NCBI RefSeq assembly: GCF_004358165.1
Contig: NZ_SMTG01000002.1
Location: forward strand, 930,001-994,000
Reading direction: 5' to 3'
Length of the DNA stretch: 64,000 nt
From: Luteimonas terrae
Lineage (GTDB): Bacteria > Pseudomonadota > Gammaproteobacteria > Xanthomonadales > Xanthomonadaceae
Shown here: in pieces, positions 1-10,028 of the stretch
Layout: every line of letters starts with the position of its first letter
Position numbering within the stretch: the first letter of the stretch is position 1
Notes under the pieces: generated by a model
What the model saw: the letters and a program-made list of their open reading frames with translations, nothing else
Databases searched by the model: none
What the model was told of the DNA's origin: nothing
Made by a program: the position numbers and the translations under genes

Positions 1-1582
1 GCGCCTGCAGGTCCAGCGACGCCAGGGCCAGATCACTGGTGACCGTCGGCAGGACGCCGAACGGACGTTCGATCGCGAGCGACGACACGTCGATGCGTCC
101 GTCGAACAGATCCATCGACAGGCCGCCATCGAAGTCGATGCGGTTGTCGGCATAGCGCACCGTCGGAATGCGTCCGGCCAGCATGCCTTCGAAGGCCGGC
201 CAGTCCAGCGTCTTCGCCAGCACGCCGATGTCCAGCGCATCGAGCCGCAGCGCGGTCTGCATGCGTAATCCGGCATCGGCGGCTGGCGGTTCGATCTGCA
301 GCGACTCGAAGCCGATTTCGCCGCCCAGGAACGAGAACGCCACGGGCTCGCGCAAGCGCAGCAGACCGTCGCCGCTCTCCAGACTCCAGGCCGCGGCATC
401 GAAGGGCATGCCGTACAGCGCGCCGCCACGCCAGGCAAACGCACTGCGCACGGGACGGGTGGCCGAGTAGCGCACCGCGCCGTCGAGGCGGTCGAAGCGG
501 AAGCGGCCTGCGGCATCGCCGATGTCGAGCCTGGCGAAGGCGAGATCGGCAGCGCGCAGCATGTCGTCCCCGACATCGATGTTGGCGTCGAAACCGCCGG
601 CCATCGACAGTCCGGACAGGCCCGCCAGTCCCAGCCAACCCGACAGGTAACGCGCGGGCAATGCCGCGGTGTCGCGGCTGAAGAGGTGCAGGGACAGCTG
701 CCGGATTCCCAGCTCGGGCGTGAGTCGGGCCGCGCCATCGATCTGCAGGGCGTCGCCGTCGCGCCATTGCAGGCGCGGCAACCGCCACTCGGCGGCTCCG
801 GAGCGGGCGACATCGATGCCCAGCCCGATCGGCGCCTGGGGCAGCGCGACATACGCGTTGCCGAACAACAGTTCGCCGCCGCGCAGGCGCCCGTCGACAC
901 GCGCGGCCAGCGCGTCGTCGGGCAGCGCCGTGCGGATCGCCAGATCCGCGTCGAGATCCCCGGCCGCCACGCTGCTGTCCGCAGTCTCGAGCGCCAGCCC
1001 GTCGATGGACAGATCGGCATCGACCTGCAACGGACGCGATGCCGGCGTTTCGATCCGCACCGCGCCGTCCAGCGATCCGGCGGTCAGCCGCGCGTCCGAC
1101 CAGCCCGCGCGGACCAGCGCCTCCACCCACGCGGCGGGCACCCGGCGCAGATCGATCCGGGTCGAATCGGGCGCGGCGGCGTTGCGAGCGAGCGCAACGC
1201 GGGCCGGACCCGAGGACAGCGCGACCGACGTGGTGGCCGCGTCCAGCACCAGCGCCAGCTGCATCGGCGGGCTGCCCCGCCCCTGCAGCGGTCCCTCGCA
1301 ACGCCAGCGGGTGTCCTCGCCCGTGGACTCGCGTCGCAGCGGGCAGCGCCAGTCGACGGTCTCGAAGCGCCAGCCCAGCGCACCGGCATCGATCGTGCCG
1401 GCGCGCAGCCGCAGACGGCCTTCAGGCGCGTCCGCAGGCCAGTCGAGTGAAAGCCGGACGTCGCGAAGCGTGATGCCGGCCGCCTGCACCGTGTCGATCC
1501 GTGCCTGGATCGACTGCGCCGACGCTCCGATCGGCACAAGGGCCAGAAACAGGGGTAGGATCGTCCGGACGGGAAGCGGCAT
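1..1582 (-). CDS. YdbH/AsmA-like intermembrane transport protein (C-terminus cut by window edge)
   Basis: The ATG at 1582 opens a frame that stays open to base 2, giving 527 codons; the 3' end lies outside the window. The protein begins MPLPVRTILPLFLALV and reaches SAQ at about residue 23, a clear Sec signal peptide. The rest alternates hydrophobic and polar residues, as in long beta-rich bridge proteins, and near the left edge has VRYADNRIDFDGG followed by LFDGRIDV, which resembles the C-terminal region of YdbH/DctA-YdbH domain proteins. YdbH-family proteins span the periplasm and help move phospholipid to the outer membrane. The family call rests on that segment and the overall texture, so it is moderate. 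It is divergent from the receiver-Hpt gene with only 32 bp between the start codons. Confidence 0.7.
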   Translation of the reverse strand, partial: MPLPVRTILPLFLALVPIGASAQSIQARIDTVQAAGITLRDVRLSLDWPADAPEGRLRLRAGTIDAGALGWRFETVDWRCPLRRESTGEDTRWRCEGPLQGRGSPPMQLALVLDAATTSVALSSGPARVALARNAAAPDSTRIDLRRVPAAWVEALVRAGWSDARLTAGSLDGAVRIETPASRPLQVDADLSIDGLALETADSSVAAGDLDADLAIRTALPDDALAARVDGRLRGGELLFGNAYVALPQAPIGLGIDVARSGAAEWRLPRLQWRDGDALQIDGAARLTPELGIRQLSLHLFSRDTAALPARYLSGWLGLAGLSGLSMAGGFDANIDVGDDMLRAADLAFARLDIGDAAGRFRFDRLDGAVRYSATRPVRSAFAWRGGALYGMPFDAAAWSLESGDGLLRLREPVAFSFLGGEIGFESLQIEPPAADAGLRMQTALRLDALDIGVLAKTLDWPAFEGMLAGRIPTVRYADNRIDFDGGLSMDLFDGRIDVSSLAIERPFGVLPTVTSDLALASLDLQA

Positions 1583-1614
1583 CGCCGCAGGATACCCGCC
1601 ACATCGAGGACGCG

Positions 1615-2355
1615 ATGAACCGATTGCTGCTGGTCGAGGACGACCCCACAAGCCGCAGTTTCCTGCAAGCCGCCAGTGCCGCCCTGCCCGCCGAAGTCGA
1701 TATCGCCGACTCCGTCGAAGCGGCCTACGCGCTGGCCACCACCAACGCCTACGACGCCTGGCTGATCGACGCCAATCTGCCCGACGGCACCGGCAGCGGC
1801 CTGCTCGCCCGTCTGCGCGCGGACGGGCGCGACACGCCCGCGATCGCACACACCGCGGCGCGCGAACGGCGCGAACTCGACGCGCTGCGCGCCGAAGGGT
1901 TCGCCATCGCGGTCAGCAAGCCGGTCGCCACCGACGCCTGGCTGGGCGCGATCCGCCGCGTGCTGGTGCGGCGCGCCGCGCAGCGGGCACGTGCGCCCAG
2001 TGCGCCGGTGCCCGATGCACGCCGCAGTGGCGACGCGCCGCTGTGGAACCGGGAAACCGCGCTGGCCGCGGTCGGCGGCGACATGCGCAACGTTGAGGGG
2101 CTACGCGACCTGTTCGTCGGCGAGCTGGACGGCACGCGTCAGCGCATCGCCAAGGCCGCTGCGTCCGGTGACGACGTCGCGATGCAGGCCGACCTGCATC
2201 GCCTGCGCGCAGGCTGCGGCTTCGTCGGGGCCGAGCGGCTCGGGCTCAGCGCCCGTGTGCTGCATGCCGATCCCGCCTCGCCGGCGGCATTGCAGGAATT
2301 CCTGGCCACGCTCGACGCGACGCGCGCCAGCGCCCACGCGATCGCCAACGCCTGA
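1615..2355 (+). CDS. Response regulator receiver fused to Hpt phosphotransfer domain
   Basis: A 246-residue protein starting MNRLLLVEDD at 1615, with GAGGA just upstream; a longer reading from 1501 would overlap the divergent signal peptide gene and adds no domain. Residues 1-115 are a receiver: acidic pair at 9-10, phospho-acceptor Asp52 (LIDANLPD), Thr80 and Lys102 (SKP). After a basic/proline linker, residues about 145-245 form an Hpt helical bundle with the phospho-histidine His195 in LHRLRAGCGFVGA. It would pass phosphate between a hybrid kinase and another regulator. No kinase or output domain lies next to it, so its partners are unknown. Confidence 0.9.
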   Translation: MNRLLLVEDDPTSRSFLQAASAALPAEVDIADSVEAAYALATTNAYDAWLIDANLPDGTGSGLLARLRADGRDTPAIAHTAARERRELDALRAEGFAIAVSKPVATDAWLGAIRRVLVRRAAQRARAPSAPVPDARRSGDAPLWNRETALAAVGGDMRNVEGLRDLFVGELDGTRQRIAKAAASGDDVAMQADLHRLRAGCGFVGAERLGLSARVLHADPASPAALQEFLATLDATRASAHAIANA

Positions 2356-2358
2356 GGT

Positions 2359-3075
2359 CTAGCGCCGCGACAGGCTCGCGGCCAGCTCCCAGGATTTCAG
2401 TCCGCGCGGACCGAGATGATGCGCGAGTACGCTGCGCAAGGCGCGACGCAGGCTCGCCATGTCCGCAGGGTCCGGCGCGATGTCGGCCGCCAGCGCCAAC
2501 AGCGCCTGTCCGGTCGCGGCGGTGCTGCGCTCGCTGGACTCGCCATCGCGATGCAGCCGTCGGGGACCGTGCTCGGGGTCGAGCCGGTAGCGGGCCATGG
2601 GGTCGATGTCCGCGCCGTCGCCGTCGCTGGTGTACTCGAATCCCAGGCCGATCGCCTCGAGCAGATCGCGTTCGAACCGGCGCAGCGTCCACGCCAGTCC
2701 ATCGAGCGGCAGGCGCCGGCGGACTTCGGCGAATGCGGCGTAGAGCTCCGGTGCCGGGTCCTGCCGCGGTGCGAGCCGCAGCACCAGTTCGCTGACGTAG
2801 AAGCCGGCCAGCATTGCATCGCCGCTCAGGCGCGGCGCCACGTCCAGTGCCTCGGCCGTGCGCAGTTGCGCCAGCTCACCGCGCAGCAGCGCACTCAATC
2901 GCACGTGCTGCAGGGGCTGCAGGGCCGCGCGCAGCACCTGCTTCTTCGGCCCCTGCACGCCGCGGGCGACGAGCCCGAGGCGACCATGCTCCAGCGTCAG
3001 GACCTCGACCAGCAGGCTGGTTTCCCGCCACGGCCGCGCATGCAGCACGAACGCGGGCTGGTCCTCGATGCGCAC
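2359..3075 (-). CDS. recO: DNA repair protein RecO
   Basis: A 238-residue protein starting [20 protein letters not shown], the typical RecO N-terminal OB-fold opening, followed by [18 protein letters not shown], the conserved family segment, and a helical C-terminal half. RecO anneals single strands and loads RecA with RecR in gap repair. It is the last gene of the leftward lepA-lepB-rnc-era block, which is where recO usually sits in proteobacteria. Its stop lies 3 bp from the stop of the convergent receiver-Hpt gene. Confidence 0.96.
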   Translation of the reverse strand: MRIEDQPAFVLHARPWRETSLLVEVLTLEHGRLGLVARGVQGPKKQVLRAALQPLQHVRLSALLRGELAQLRTAEALDVAPRLSGDAMLAGFYVSELVLRLAPRQDPAPELYAAFAEVRRRLPLDGLAWTLRRFERDLLEAIGLGFEYTSDGDGADIDPMARYRLDPEHGPRRLHRDGESSERSTAATGQALLALAADIAPDPADMASLRRALRSVLAHHLGPRGLKSWELAASLSRR

Positions 3076-3094
3076 GGATGCGGCGCCGGCAGAC

Positions 3095-3529
3095 TCAGCC
3101 GCCGCCGATGCGGGCGAAGAATTCCTCGCCGGTCAGGTGTTCCTCGGGATCGGCCAGCGTGTACCACCCGGGCTTGGCGTCGACGAAGATCTCCGACTCG
3201 AAGCGCGCGCCGGGGATTTCATCGAAGAGACCCGCCGCGACGAAATGGCCGCCGTCCCCGATGGTACGGAAGAACAGGCTGCTGCCGCAGGTCGCGCAGA
3301 AGGCGCGCTCTGCCCATTCCGACGACGCGAACCGGTGCACCAGCGACTCGCCCGATTCGATGCGCACGTCGGTGCCGGCCAGCAGCACCATGGCCGGGCC
3401 ACCGTGGAAGCGACGGCAGGCGCCGCAATGGCAGGCATGCACGTCGTGCGTGCCGGCCGCCACGCTGAGCGTGACGCCGCCACACAGGCAGTGACCGTGC
3501 AGTCGCTCCGCACCGGCGGTCCCGCTCAT
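3095..3529 (-). CDS. GFA-family zinc-binding protein
   Basis: About 144 residues from the ATG at 3529 ([19 protein letters not shown]). The cysteine pattern [20 protein letters not shown] and CATCGS is that of the glutathione-dependent formaldehyde-activating (GFA/Mss4-like) fold, in which the cysteines bind zinc; true GFA activity is shown for few members, so substrate is unknown. An alternative ATG at 3553 adds eight residues and would overlap the end of era by 11 bp; I prefer 3529 because the added residues lie outside the domain, but the RBS evidence does not settle it. It sits between era and recO, probably co-transcribed. Confidence 0.88.
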   Translation of the reverse strand: MSGTAGAERLHGHCLCGGVTLSVAAGTHDVHACHCGACRRFHGGPAMVLLAGTDVRIESGESLVHRFASSEWAERAFCATCGSSLFFRTIGDGGHFVAAGLFDEIPGARFESEIFVDAKPGWYTLADPEEHLTGEEFFARIGGG

Positions 3530-3542
3530 GCCCGCATCTGCC

Positions 3543-4445
3543 TCACTCGCCATAGCCGAGCGCCTTCAACGCGGCCTCGTCGTCGGACCAGCCCTCGCGC
3601 ACGCGCACCCAGGTTTCCAGGAACACCTTGGCATCGAAGAGCCGCTCCATCTGCAGGCGCGCCTTGGTGCTGATTTCCTTGAGCCGCGTGCCGGCCTTGC
3701 CGATGACGATGGCCTTCTGGCCCTCACGCTCGACCCAGATCACCGCGCCGATGCGCAGCATGGTGCCGTCGACAGTGAAGCTCTCGATCTCGACCGTGGT
3801 CGCGTACGGCAATTCATTGCCGAGCTGACGCATCAGCTGCTCGCGGACCAGTTCGCCGGCGAGGAAGCGCTGGCTCTTGTCGGTGATCTCGTCCTCGCCG
3901 TACAGCGCGTCCTGCTGGGGCAGCAAAGGCATGACGGTCGAGGTCAGCTGCTCGAGCCCCTTGCGCTTGAGCGCCGACAGCGGCACGACGCCGGCGAAAT
4001 CGCGGCCTTCGCTGACCGTCTGCAAATAGGGCAGCAGCGCGGTCTTGTCCTTGATCCGGTCGACCTGGTTGACGACCAGCACCACCGGCACGCCGGCCTC
4101 GTGCAGCGCATCGAAGGCCAAGCTGTCCTCGTCGTCCCAGCGCCCGGCCACGACGACCAGCAATGCGGCGTCGACGCCTTCGAGCGCGCCACGGGCGGCC
4201 CGGTTCATGATGCGGTTCATCGCGCGCTTCTGCTCGCGGTGGATGCCCGGCGTGTCGACCAGCAGCAGCTGGCCCTGCGGGAACGTCGCAATGCCCAGCA
4301 GGCGGTGGCGCGTGGTCTGCGGCCGGTTGGAGACGATGCTGACCTTGGCGCCGACGAGGGCGTTGACCAGGGTGGACTTGCCGACGTTGGGTCGGCCGAT
4401 GACGGCGACGAAGCCGGCGTGGTGGGGCGTAGGGGAATCGGTCAT
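3543..4445 (-). CDS. era: GTPase Era
   Basis: 300 residues from ATG 4445 ([20 protein letters not shown]); another in-frame ATG lies 9 bp upstream. It has the P-loop GRPNVGKST, switch II DTPG and a C-terminal KH domain with [15 protein letters not shown]. Era binds the 3' end of 16S rRNA and helps 30S assembly. Length matches E. coli Era (301). The G4 guanine-specificity motif reads NQVD rather than the usual NKVD (Gln codon at 4065-4067), see findings. It follows rnc by 58 bp, the classic rnc-era pairing. Confidence 0.97.
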   Translation of the reverse strand: MTDSPTPHHAGFVAVIGRPNVGKSTLVNALVGAKVSIVSNRPQTTRHRLLGIATFPQGQLLLVDTPGIHREQKRAMNRIMNRAARGALEGVDAALLVVVAGRWDDEDSLAFDALHEAGVPVVLVVNQVDRIKDKTALLPYLQTVSEGRDFAGVVPLSALKRKGLEQLTSTVMPLLPQQDALYGEDEITDKSQRFLAGELVREQLMRQLGNELPYATTVEIESFTVDGTMLRIGAVIWVEREGQKAIVIGKAGTRLKEISTKARLQMERLFDAKVFLETWVRVREGWSDDEAALKALGYGE

Positions 4446-4503
4446 GAGCGGCATTCTAAGGCCTGCCGTCGCCAAGGCCCGCGACGGCCGGCGAAAGCGA
4501 GGC

Positions 4504-5187
4504 TCAGCGCGCCGTTTCGAGCTGGCCGATGACCGCTTCGGCGGCCTGCTGCTCGGCGGCGCGGCGCGAACTGCCCTGCCCCTCGGCGGCGATGCCCGCT
4601 TCGACCAGTGCGCAGCGCACGTGGAAGGTCTTGGCGTGTTCCTCGCCGCTTTCCGACAACAGTTCGTAGACCGGCAGCGCCTTCTGCCGCCCCTGCAGCC
4701 ATTCCTGCAGGCGGGTCTTGGCGTCCTTGGCCACGCGCCCCCCGGCGAGCGCGACGAAGGTCTTCTCGAACAGCGGCAGCACCACGTCGCGACAGGCATC
4801 GAGTCCGGCATCGAGATAGACCGCCGCGATCACCGCTTCCAGCGCATCGGAGAGGATCGAATCGCGCCGATGGCCGCCGGATTTCAGTTCGCCCGCGCCC
4901 AGTACCAGCCGCGGGCCGAGCTCGAGTTCGCGGGCGACGGCGGCCAGCGAGGACTCGCGCACCAGTTCGGCGCGGGCACGGGTCAGCGTGCCTTCGTCGG
5001 CGGACGGCCATCGGGCGAACAGCGCCTCGGCGATCAGCGCACCGAGGATCGCGTCGCCGAGGAATTCCAGACGTTCGTTGTGCGGGGCGCCGGCGCTGCG
5101 ATGCGTCAGCGCCTGGGTCAGCAGGCCCGGATCACGGAAGACGTATCCGGCGAACCGACCCTGCTGGCGATCAAACTCCGTCGCCAC
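4504..5187 (-). CDS. rnc: Ribonuclease III
   Basis: 227 residues. The signature [14 protein letters not shown] is near residue 37 and the second acidic catalytic patch ([16 protein letters not shown]) near residue 115; a dsRNA-binding domain occupies roughly 152-225 ([12 protein letters not shown] to [12 protein letters not shown]). It cuts double-stranded RNA, including rRNA precursors. The start ATG lies 17 bp inside the 3' end of the DUF4845 gene, so the two are probably translationally coupled. Confidence 0.97.
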   Translation of the reverse strand: MATEFDRQQGRFAGYVFRDPGLLTQALTHRSAGAPHNERLEFLGDAILGALIAEALFARWPSADEGTLTRARAELVRESSLAAVARELELGPRLVLGAGELKSGGHRRDSILSDALEAVIAAVYLDAGLDACRDVVLPLFEKTFVALAGGRVAKDAKTRLQEWLQGRQKALPVYELLSESGEEHAKTFHVRCALVEAGIAAEGQGSSRRAAEQQAAEAVIGQLETAR

Positions 5188-5551
5188 CGCGGGTCAGCAT
5201 CTGGGTCGCGTGGAACTTGCCCACGACGTCGAGGTTGAACACCAGCGGGCGGCGCACTTCGTACTGCACGTCCATCTGGTAGCCGTTGTCGGCGCGCCGG
5301 ATCTTCACGTGCTCGGGCTTCACGTTGTCCGAGTAGCTGATGTACAGCCGGCGGAAAAACAGATCCTGGATCTTGGCCGGGTCCGCCGAGGCGGTGCCCG
5401 GGTCGGTCGCCAGCCCCTTGAGTGCGGCTTTGACGCTGTAATACTCCGAATACATCGGGAACAGCTTCATGCCCACGTAGGCGAAGAAGCCGACGACCGC
5501 CAGGACGATGATGAATCCCAGCAGGGTGATGCCGCGTTGCGTGCGTTTCAT
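5171..5551 (-). CDS. DUF4845 membrane-anchored protein
   Basis: 126 residues from ATG 5551 ([13 protein letters not shown]), chosen because a purine-rich GAGGGGACG precedes it and the ATG 90 bp upstream adds a non-conserved tail overlapping lepB. Residues about 8-30 form one membrane helix ([18 protein letters not shown]) behind a short basic tip resembling a pilin-like N-terminus; the remainder is a small periplasmic domain. DUF4845 proteins sit between lepB and rnc in many gamma- and betaproteobacteria; function is unknown. Overlaps rnc by 17 bp. Confidence 0.92.
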   Translation of the reverse strand: MKRTQRGITLLGFIIVLAVVGFFAYVGMKLFPMYSEYYSVKAALKGLATDPGTASADPAKIQDLFFRRLYISYSDNVKPEHVKIRRADNGYQMDVQYEVRRPLVFNLDVVGKFHATQMLTRGGDGV

Positions 5552-5579
5552 GGACGTCCCCTCGAGCCGATGCTGTTGG

Positions 5580-6374
5580 TCACTTGATGCTCTGACCGAT
5601 CCTTCCCCAATCGACCCAGCCCGGTGCGGCGGAATCGACATTCATCCACACCAGGAACGCCTTGCCGCGCAGCTGGGTCTCGGGAAGCGTACCCCAGAAG
5701 CGGCCGTCGTCGCTGCGGTCGCGGTTGTCGCCCATGACGAAGTAATGGCCCTGCGGCACGTGGAAGCTGCCCTCGCCCAGATGGAACGGCGCGGCCTGGT
5801 CGATGTGCAGGATCTGATGGCTGCGGCCGGGCATCTGCTCGGTGTAGACCGAAGCGCCGGTCATCTCCGCGCCGCGACCCACGCCCTCGTAGGTGCCGGT
5901 GCGCTGGTACGCGAACGGCGTGCCGTTGACGAAGACCTGGTTGTCGCGGAACTCGACCGTGTCGCCCGGCAGGCCGACGACGCGCTTGATCCAGTCCTGG
6001 TCGGGGTGCTGGGGTGGGCGGAACACCACCACGTCACCGCGCTCGGGCTCGCCGATGTCGATGATCTTCTTGTTGGTGATCGGCAGACGGATGCCGTAGC
6101 TGAACTTGTTGACCAGGATGAAGTCGCCGATCAGCAGCGTCGGCATCATCGAACTGGACGGAATGCGGAAGGGCTCGGCGACGAAGCTGCGCAGGATCAG
6201 CACCACGAACAGCACCGGGAAGAACGCCTTCGCATAGTCGACGACGATCGGCTCCTTCTCCTCGAGCAGGCCGGCGCGACGCGCGCGCGCCTTGGCCAGC
6301 ACCAGCTTGTCCAGCAGCCAGATCACGCCCGTCAGGACGGTCAGCACGACCAGCGCGGTTTCGAACCACTTCAT
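5580..6374 (-). CDS. lepB: Signal peptidase I
   Basis: 264 residues with two N-terminal membrane helices (about 5-22 and 50-64) and a periplasmic catalytic domain. The nucleophile Ser75 is in RIPSSSMMPTL, the general-base Lys130 in DWIKRVVGLPGD, and the conserved box GHYFVMGDNRDRSDDGR follows near residue 208. It removes Sec and Tat signal peptides at the inner membrane. It sits 52 bp downstream of lepA, the usual lepA-lepB pair. Confidence 0.97.
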   Translation of the reverse strand: MKWFETALVVLTVLTGVIWLLDKLVLAKARARRAGLLEEKEPIVVDYAKAFFPVLFVVLILRSFVAEPFRIPSSSMMPTLLIGDFILVNKFSYGIRLPITNKKIIDIGEPERGDVVVFRPPQHPDQDWIKRVVGLPGDTVEFRDNQVFVNGTPFAYQRTGTYEGVGRGAEMTGASVYTEQMPGRSHQILHIDQAAPFHLGEGSFHVPQGHYFVMGDNRDRSDDGRFWGTLPETQLRGKAFLVWMNVDSAAPGWVDWGRIGQSIK

Positions 6375-6426
6375 GCAGCATCCTCAGCTGAGCGGGGCCG
6401 GACGGCCGCCGCTATGAAAACACGGA

Positions 6427-8238
6427 TCAGGACTCGCGCGACGTGCTCAGCACCGCCAGGAACGCTTCCTGCGGAATCTCCACGCGACCGACCTGCTTCA
6501 TGCGCTTCTTGCCTTCCTTCTGCTTCTCCAGCAGCTTCTTCTTGCGCGAGATGTCGCCGCCGTAGCACTTGGCCAGCACGTTCTTGCGCAGCGCCTTGAC
6601 CGTGGTGCGGGCGATGATCTGCGCGCCGATCGCGGCCTGGATGGCCACGTCGAACTGCTGGCGGGGAATCAGGTCCTTCATCTTCTCGGTCAGCTCGCGG
6701 CCGCGACGCTCGGCATGCGTGCGATGCACGATCAGCGAGAGCGCATCGACCTTGTCGCCATTGATCAGCGTGTCCACGCGCACGAAGGGGCCGGCCTGGA
6801 AGCGCAGGAAGTGGTAGTCCAGCGACGCGTAGCCACGGCTGACGGACTTGAGCTTGTCGAAGAAGTCCAGCACCACTTCGGCCATGGGCAGCTCGTAGCT
6901 GATCTGCACCTGGCTGGCCATGTAGGTGATGCCGATCTGCACGCCGCGCTTGTCCTCGCACAGCTTGATGATCGCGCCGATGTAGGCCTCGGGCGTGAGG
7001 ATGTTGGCGCGGATGATCGGCTCGCGCACTTCCTCGATCAGGTTCGACTGCGGCAGCTTGGCCGGGTTGTCGAGCGGCATGACCTCGCCGTCGGTCTTGA
7101 GCACTTCGTAGATCACCGTCGGCGCAGTGCTGATCAGATCGAGGTCGTACTCGCGCTCCAGGCGCTCCTGCACGATCTCCATGTGCAGCATGCCGAGGAA
7201 CCCGCAACGGAAGCCGAAGCCCATCGCCTCGGAGCTTTCGGGTTCGAAGCGCAGCGCGGCGTCGTTGAGGCGCAGCTTGTCCAGCGCCTCACGCAGGTCC
7301 GGGTAGTCCTCGGCGTTGACCGGGAACAGGCCGGCGAACACGCGCGGCTGCATCTCCTGGAAGCCCGGCAGCGGCTTTTCGGCCGGCTTGCCGGCAAGGG
7401 TGAGCGTGTCGCCGACCGGCGCGCCGTGCACGTCCTTGATTGATGCGGTGATCCAGCCCACCTCGCCCGCCTTGAGCGCCTGCAATTCCTTGCGCTTGGG
7501 CGTGAACACACCGACCTTGTCGACGTCATGCGTACGACCGGTCGACATGACCTGGATCTTGCTCTTGGGCGTGATCTCGCCCTGCATCACGCGCACCAGC
7601 GACACGACGCCGAGGTAATTGTCGAACCAGGAGTCGATGATCAGCGCCTGCAGACGATCGGTATCGCGCGGCTTCGGCGGCGGAATGCGGTGCACGATCG
7701 CCTCGAGCACTTCCTCCACGTTGAGACCGGTCTTGGCGCTCACGGCCACGGCATCTTCGGCGTCGATGCCGATCACTGCCTCGATCTCGGCCTTGGCTTT
7801 TTCGATGTCGGCCGTGGGCAGGTCGATCTTGTTGAGCACCGGCACCACTTCCAGGCCCTGCTCGACCGCGGTGTAGCAGTTGGCGACCGACTGCGCTTCC
7901 ACGCCCTGCGCCGCGTCGACGACCAGCAGCGCGCCTTCGCACGCGGCCAGCGAACGGCTGACCTCGTAGCTGAAGTCGACATGGCCGGGCGTGTCGATGA
8001 AGTTCAGGTGGTAGATCTGCCCGTCGCGCGCCTTGTACGGCAGCGAGACCGACTGGGCCTTGATCGTGATGCCGCGCTCGCGCTCGATCGGGTTCGAATC
8101 GAGCACCTGCGCTTCCATCTCGCGCGCCTGCAGGCCACCGCAGAGCTGGATGATGCGATCGGCGAGCGTCGACTTGCCGTGGTCGACGTGGGCGATGATG
8201 GAGAAGTTGCGGATGTTCCGCATCGGATCGTGGGTCAT
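6427..8238 (-). CDS. lepA: Elongation factor 4 (LepA)
   Basis: 603 residues with GTPase motifs [14 protein letters not shown] and NKIDLP in the first 135 residues, followed by EF-G-like domains and the LepA C-terminal domain, ending [20 protein letters not shown]. This length is that of a complete LepA. The start could be M1 (8238) or the M6 in [13 protein letters not shown]; both keep the whole domain. LepA is a ribosome-associated GTPase implicated in 30S biogenesis and translation under stress. Confidence 0.97.
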   Translation of the reverse strand: MTHDPMRNIRNFSIIAHVDHGKSTLADRIIQLCGGLQAREMEAQVLDSNPIERERGITIKAQSVSLPYKARDGQIYHLNFIDTPGHVDFSYEVSRSLAACEGALLVVDAAQGVEAQSVANCYTAVEQGLEVVPVLNKIDLPTADIEKAKAEIEAVIGIDAEDAVAVSAKTGLNVEEVLEAIVHRIPPPKPRDTDRLQALIIDSWFDNYLGVVSLVRVMQGEITPKSKIQVMSTGRTHDVDKVGVFTPKRKELQALKAGEVGWITASIKDVHGAPVGDTLTLAGKPAEKPLPGFQEMQPRVFAGLFPVNAEDYPDLREALDKLRLNDAALRFEPESSEAMGFGFRCGFLGMLHMEIVQERLEREYDLDLISTAPTVIYEVLKTDGEVMPLDNPAKLPQSNLIEEVREPIIRANILTPEAYIGAIIKLCEDKRGVQIGITYMASQVQISYELPMAEVVLDFFDKLKSVSRGYASLDYHFLRFQAGPFVRVDTLINGDKVDALSLIVHRTHAERRGRELTEKMKDLIPRQQFDVAIQAAIGAQIIARTTVKALRKNVLAKCYGGDISRKKKLLEKQKEGKKRMKQVGRVEIPQEAFLAVLSTSRES

Positions 8239-8338
8239 GGGCGGCGGCCGGGCCGTCGTCGAAAAGATAACGGGCGATTATCGCACAGGGGCCACGCACC
8301 AGACGGCCCGGCGGATTCCGCGACTGGCGCCGGATACG

Positions 8339-8365
8339 CAACGGCCCGCACGCGGCGGGCCGTTG
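8339..8365 (-). terminator. Hairpin downstream of mucD
   Basis: An 11-bp perfect stem, CAACGGCCCGC (8339-8349) with GCGGGCCGTTG (8355-8365), loop of 5, located 24 bp past the mucD stop and 100 bp before lepA. There is no U-run on the minus strand, so it may be an attenuator or RNA-stability hairpin instead of a full intrinsic terminator. Confidence 0.5.
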
Positions 8366-8388
8366 TCTGCATGCGCAGCGTGGCGGAC

Positions 8389-9942
8389 TCAGCGTTCGGC
8401 GGTTTCCGATAGCGTGACCGCGCGGTACTGGGTGGCGCCGTTGCGGCCCCGGACGAGCAGCATCACCGTGTCGCCCGGCTGCAGGTCGCGCAGCGCCCGG
8501 TCGAGCGCGGCCGCGCTGGCGACCGGCGTGCGACCGACGCGCAGGATCACGTCGCCCGGCGCGATGCCGGCGCTGGCCGCGGCGCCACGTCCGGCATTCG
8601 CCACCAGCACGCCTTCGTCGTTGCCCAGCCCATACTGGCGACGCTGCGCGGCGTCCAGATCACGCCCCGTCAGGCCCAGCGCGTTGCCCGACGACTGCGA
8701 CGGCGACGCAGCGGACGGCGCCTGGGTGCCGGCACGACCGGCCACCGACTCGTCCAGCTGGCTCAAGGTCACGTCGATGTCGCGGGTGCGGCCTTCGCGG
8801 AACACCGACAGCTTCACCTTCGTGCCCGGCGCCTTGTTGCCGATCAGCGGCGGCAGATCGCTGGAGGTGTTGATGCGGGTGCCGTCGACCGAAAGGATCA
8901 CGTCCAGCGGTTCGATGCCCGCCTTCTCGGCCGGGCTGCCCGGCTGCACGTTGTTGACCAGTGCGCCGCGCGTATCCGACAGACCGACCGCCGACGCTTT
9001 CTCGGCGGTCAGCAGTTCCACGATCACGCCGACCTGCCCGCGCTGCACCGAACCGGTCTGCTTGATCTGCTCGGCGACGTTCGCGGCGATGTCGATCGGA
9101 ATCGCGAAGCTCACGCCCATGTAGCCGCCGGAATTGCTGAAGATCTGCGAGTTGATGCCGATGACCTCGCCGGCAACGTTCAGCAGCGGACCGCCGGAGT
9201 TGCCCTGGTTGATCGGCACGTCGGTCTGGATGAAGGGCACGTAGCGCTGGTCGGCGTACTGGTTGGAACGCGCGACCGCGCTGACGATGCCGGCGGTCAC
9301 CGACTGCTCGAAGCCGAAGGGCGAGCCGATCGCGACCGCCCACTGTCCGGGCTTGACGCTCGCGCCGTTGCCGAAGCGCAGCGTCGGCAGGCCGCTGGCC
9401 TGGATCTTGAGCACGGCGACGTCGGACTCGGCATCGCTGCCGACGACCTTGGCGTCGAATTCCCGACGGTCCGACAGGCGCACCTTGACCGTGTCGGCGC
9501 CGTCGACCACATGGTGATTGGTCAGCAGATAGCCGTCGGCGGAAATGATGAAGCCGGTGCCCATCGCGCGGCCGCGCGGCGCACCGTCGCCACCGCCGGG
9601 GCCGCGCGGGCCGCCCGGCATCTCGAAGCCGGGGCCGAAGAAGCGGCGGAAGATCTCGGGAATCTGCGCATCGTCGGGCATCTGCTGCCCTCGCGTCTGG
9701 CGTGCGCCGATCGTCGTCTCGATGCTGACCACCGCCGGCGCGACGCGCTCGACGAGGCGGGTGAAATCGGGCAGACCGGTGACCAGCGGCGCTTCGGGTG
9801 TCGCGGACACGCTGGCGGCCGTATCGGCGGGCGTCTGCGCACCGGACTGCGCGGTCGCGTTCGGCAACAGGAAGGCCGTGGTGCCGGCCGACAGGACGGC
9901 GACCAGCGACACCGCAAGCAGGGACTTCTTCATCGAGGACAT
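8389..9942 (-). CDS. mucD: Periplasmic serine protease MucD/DegP-like
   Basis: 517 residues from ATG 9942 (MSSMKKSLLAVSLVAVLSAG), which opens directly on a signal peptide; a second ATG at 9933 is equally good, and the ATG at 9990 would put 16 charged residues before it. The trypsin-like domain has His in TNHHVVDGA, Asp in DAESDVAVLKI and Ser in GNSGGPL; two PDZ domains follow (SPAEKAGIEPLDVILSVDG and SAGIAPGDVILRVG). The segment before the His is Gly/Pro rich (PGGPRGPGGGDG). DegP/MucD proteases degrade misfolded envelope proteins. Its place third after rpoE and rseA fits the sigma-E envelope stress circuit. Confidence 0.95.
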   Translation of the reverse strand: MSSMKKSLLAVSLVAVLSAGTTAFLLPNATAQSGAQTPADTAASVSATPEAPLVTGLPDFTRLVERVAPAVVSIETTIGARQTRGQQMPDDAQIPEIFRRFFGPGFEMPGGPRGPGGGDGAPRGRAMGTGFIISADGYLLTNHHVVDGADTVKVRLSDRREFDAKVVGSDAESDVAVLKIQASGLPTLRFGNGASVKPGQWAVAIGSPFGFEQSVTAGIVSAVARSNQYADQRYVPFIQTDVPINQGNSGGPLLNVAGEVIGINSQIFSNSGGYMGVSFAIPIDIAANVAEQIKQTGSVQRGQVGVIVELLTAEKASAVGLSDTRGALVNNVQPGSPAEKAGIEPLDVILSVDGTRINTSSDLPPLIGNKAPGTKVKLSVFREGRTRDIDVTLSQLDESVAGRAGTQAPSAASPSQSSGNALGLTGRDLDAAQRRQYGLGNDEGVLVANAGRGAAASAGIAPGDVILRVGRTPVASAAALDRALRDLQPGDTVMLLVRGRNGATQYRAVTLSETAER

Positions 9943-9979
9943 GGCGGACTCTGGGGGAGCGGATCGGGGCGATGAACGG

Positions 9980-10002
9980 CCGCGGCGCACGCACCGCCGC
10001 GG
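9980..10002 (-). terminator. Short hairpin between rseA and mucD
   Basis: Perfect 8-bp stem CCGCGGCG (9980-9987) / CGCCGCGG (9995-10002) with a 7-nt loop, 27 bp past the rseA stop. No U-tract, so a weak attenuator or processing site at best. Confidence 0.3.
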
Positions 10003-10028
10003 GTCAGCTCAGGCAATGCGCTGCGCGC

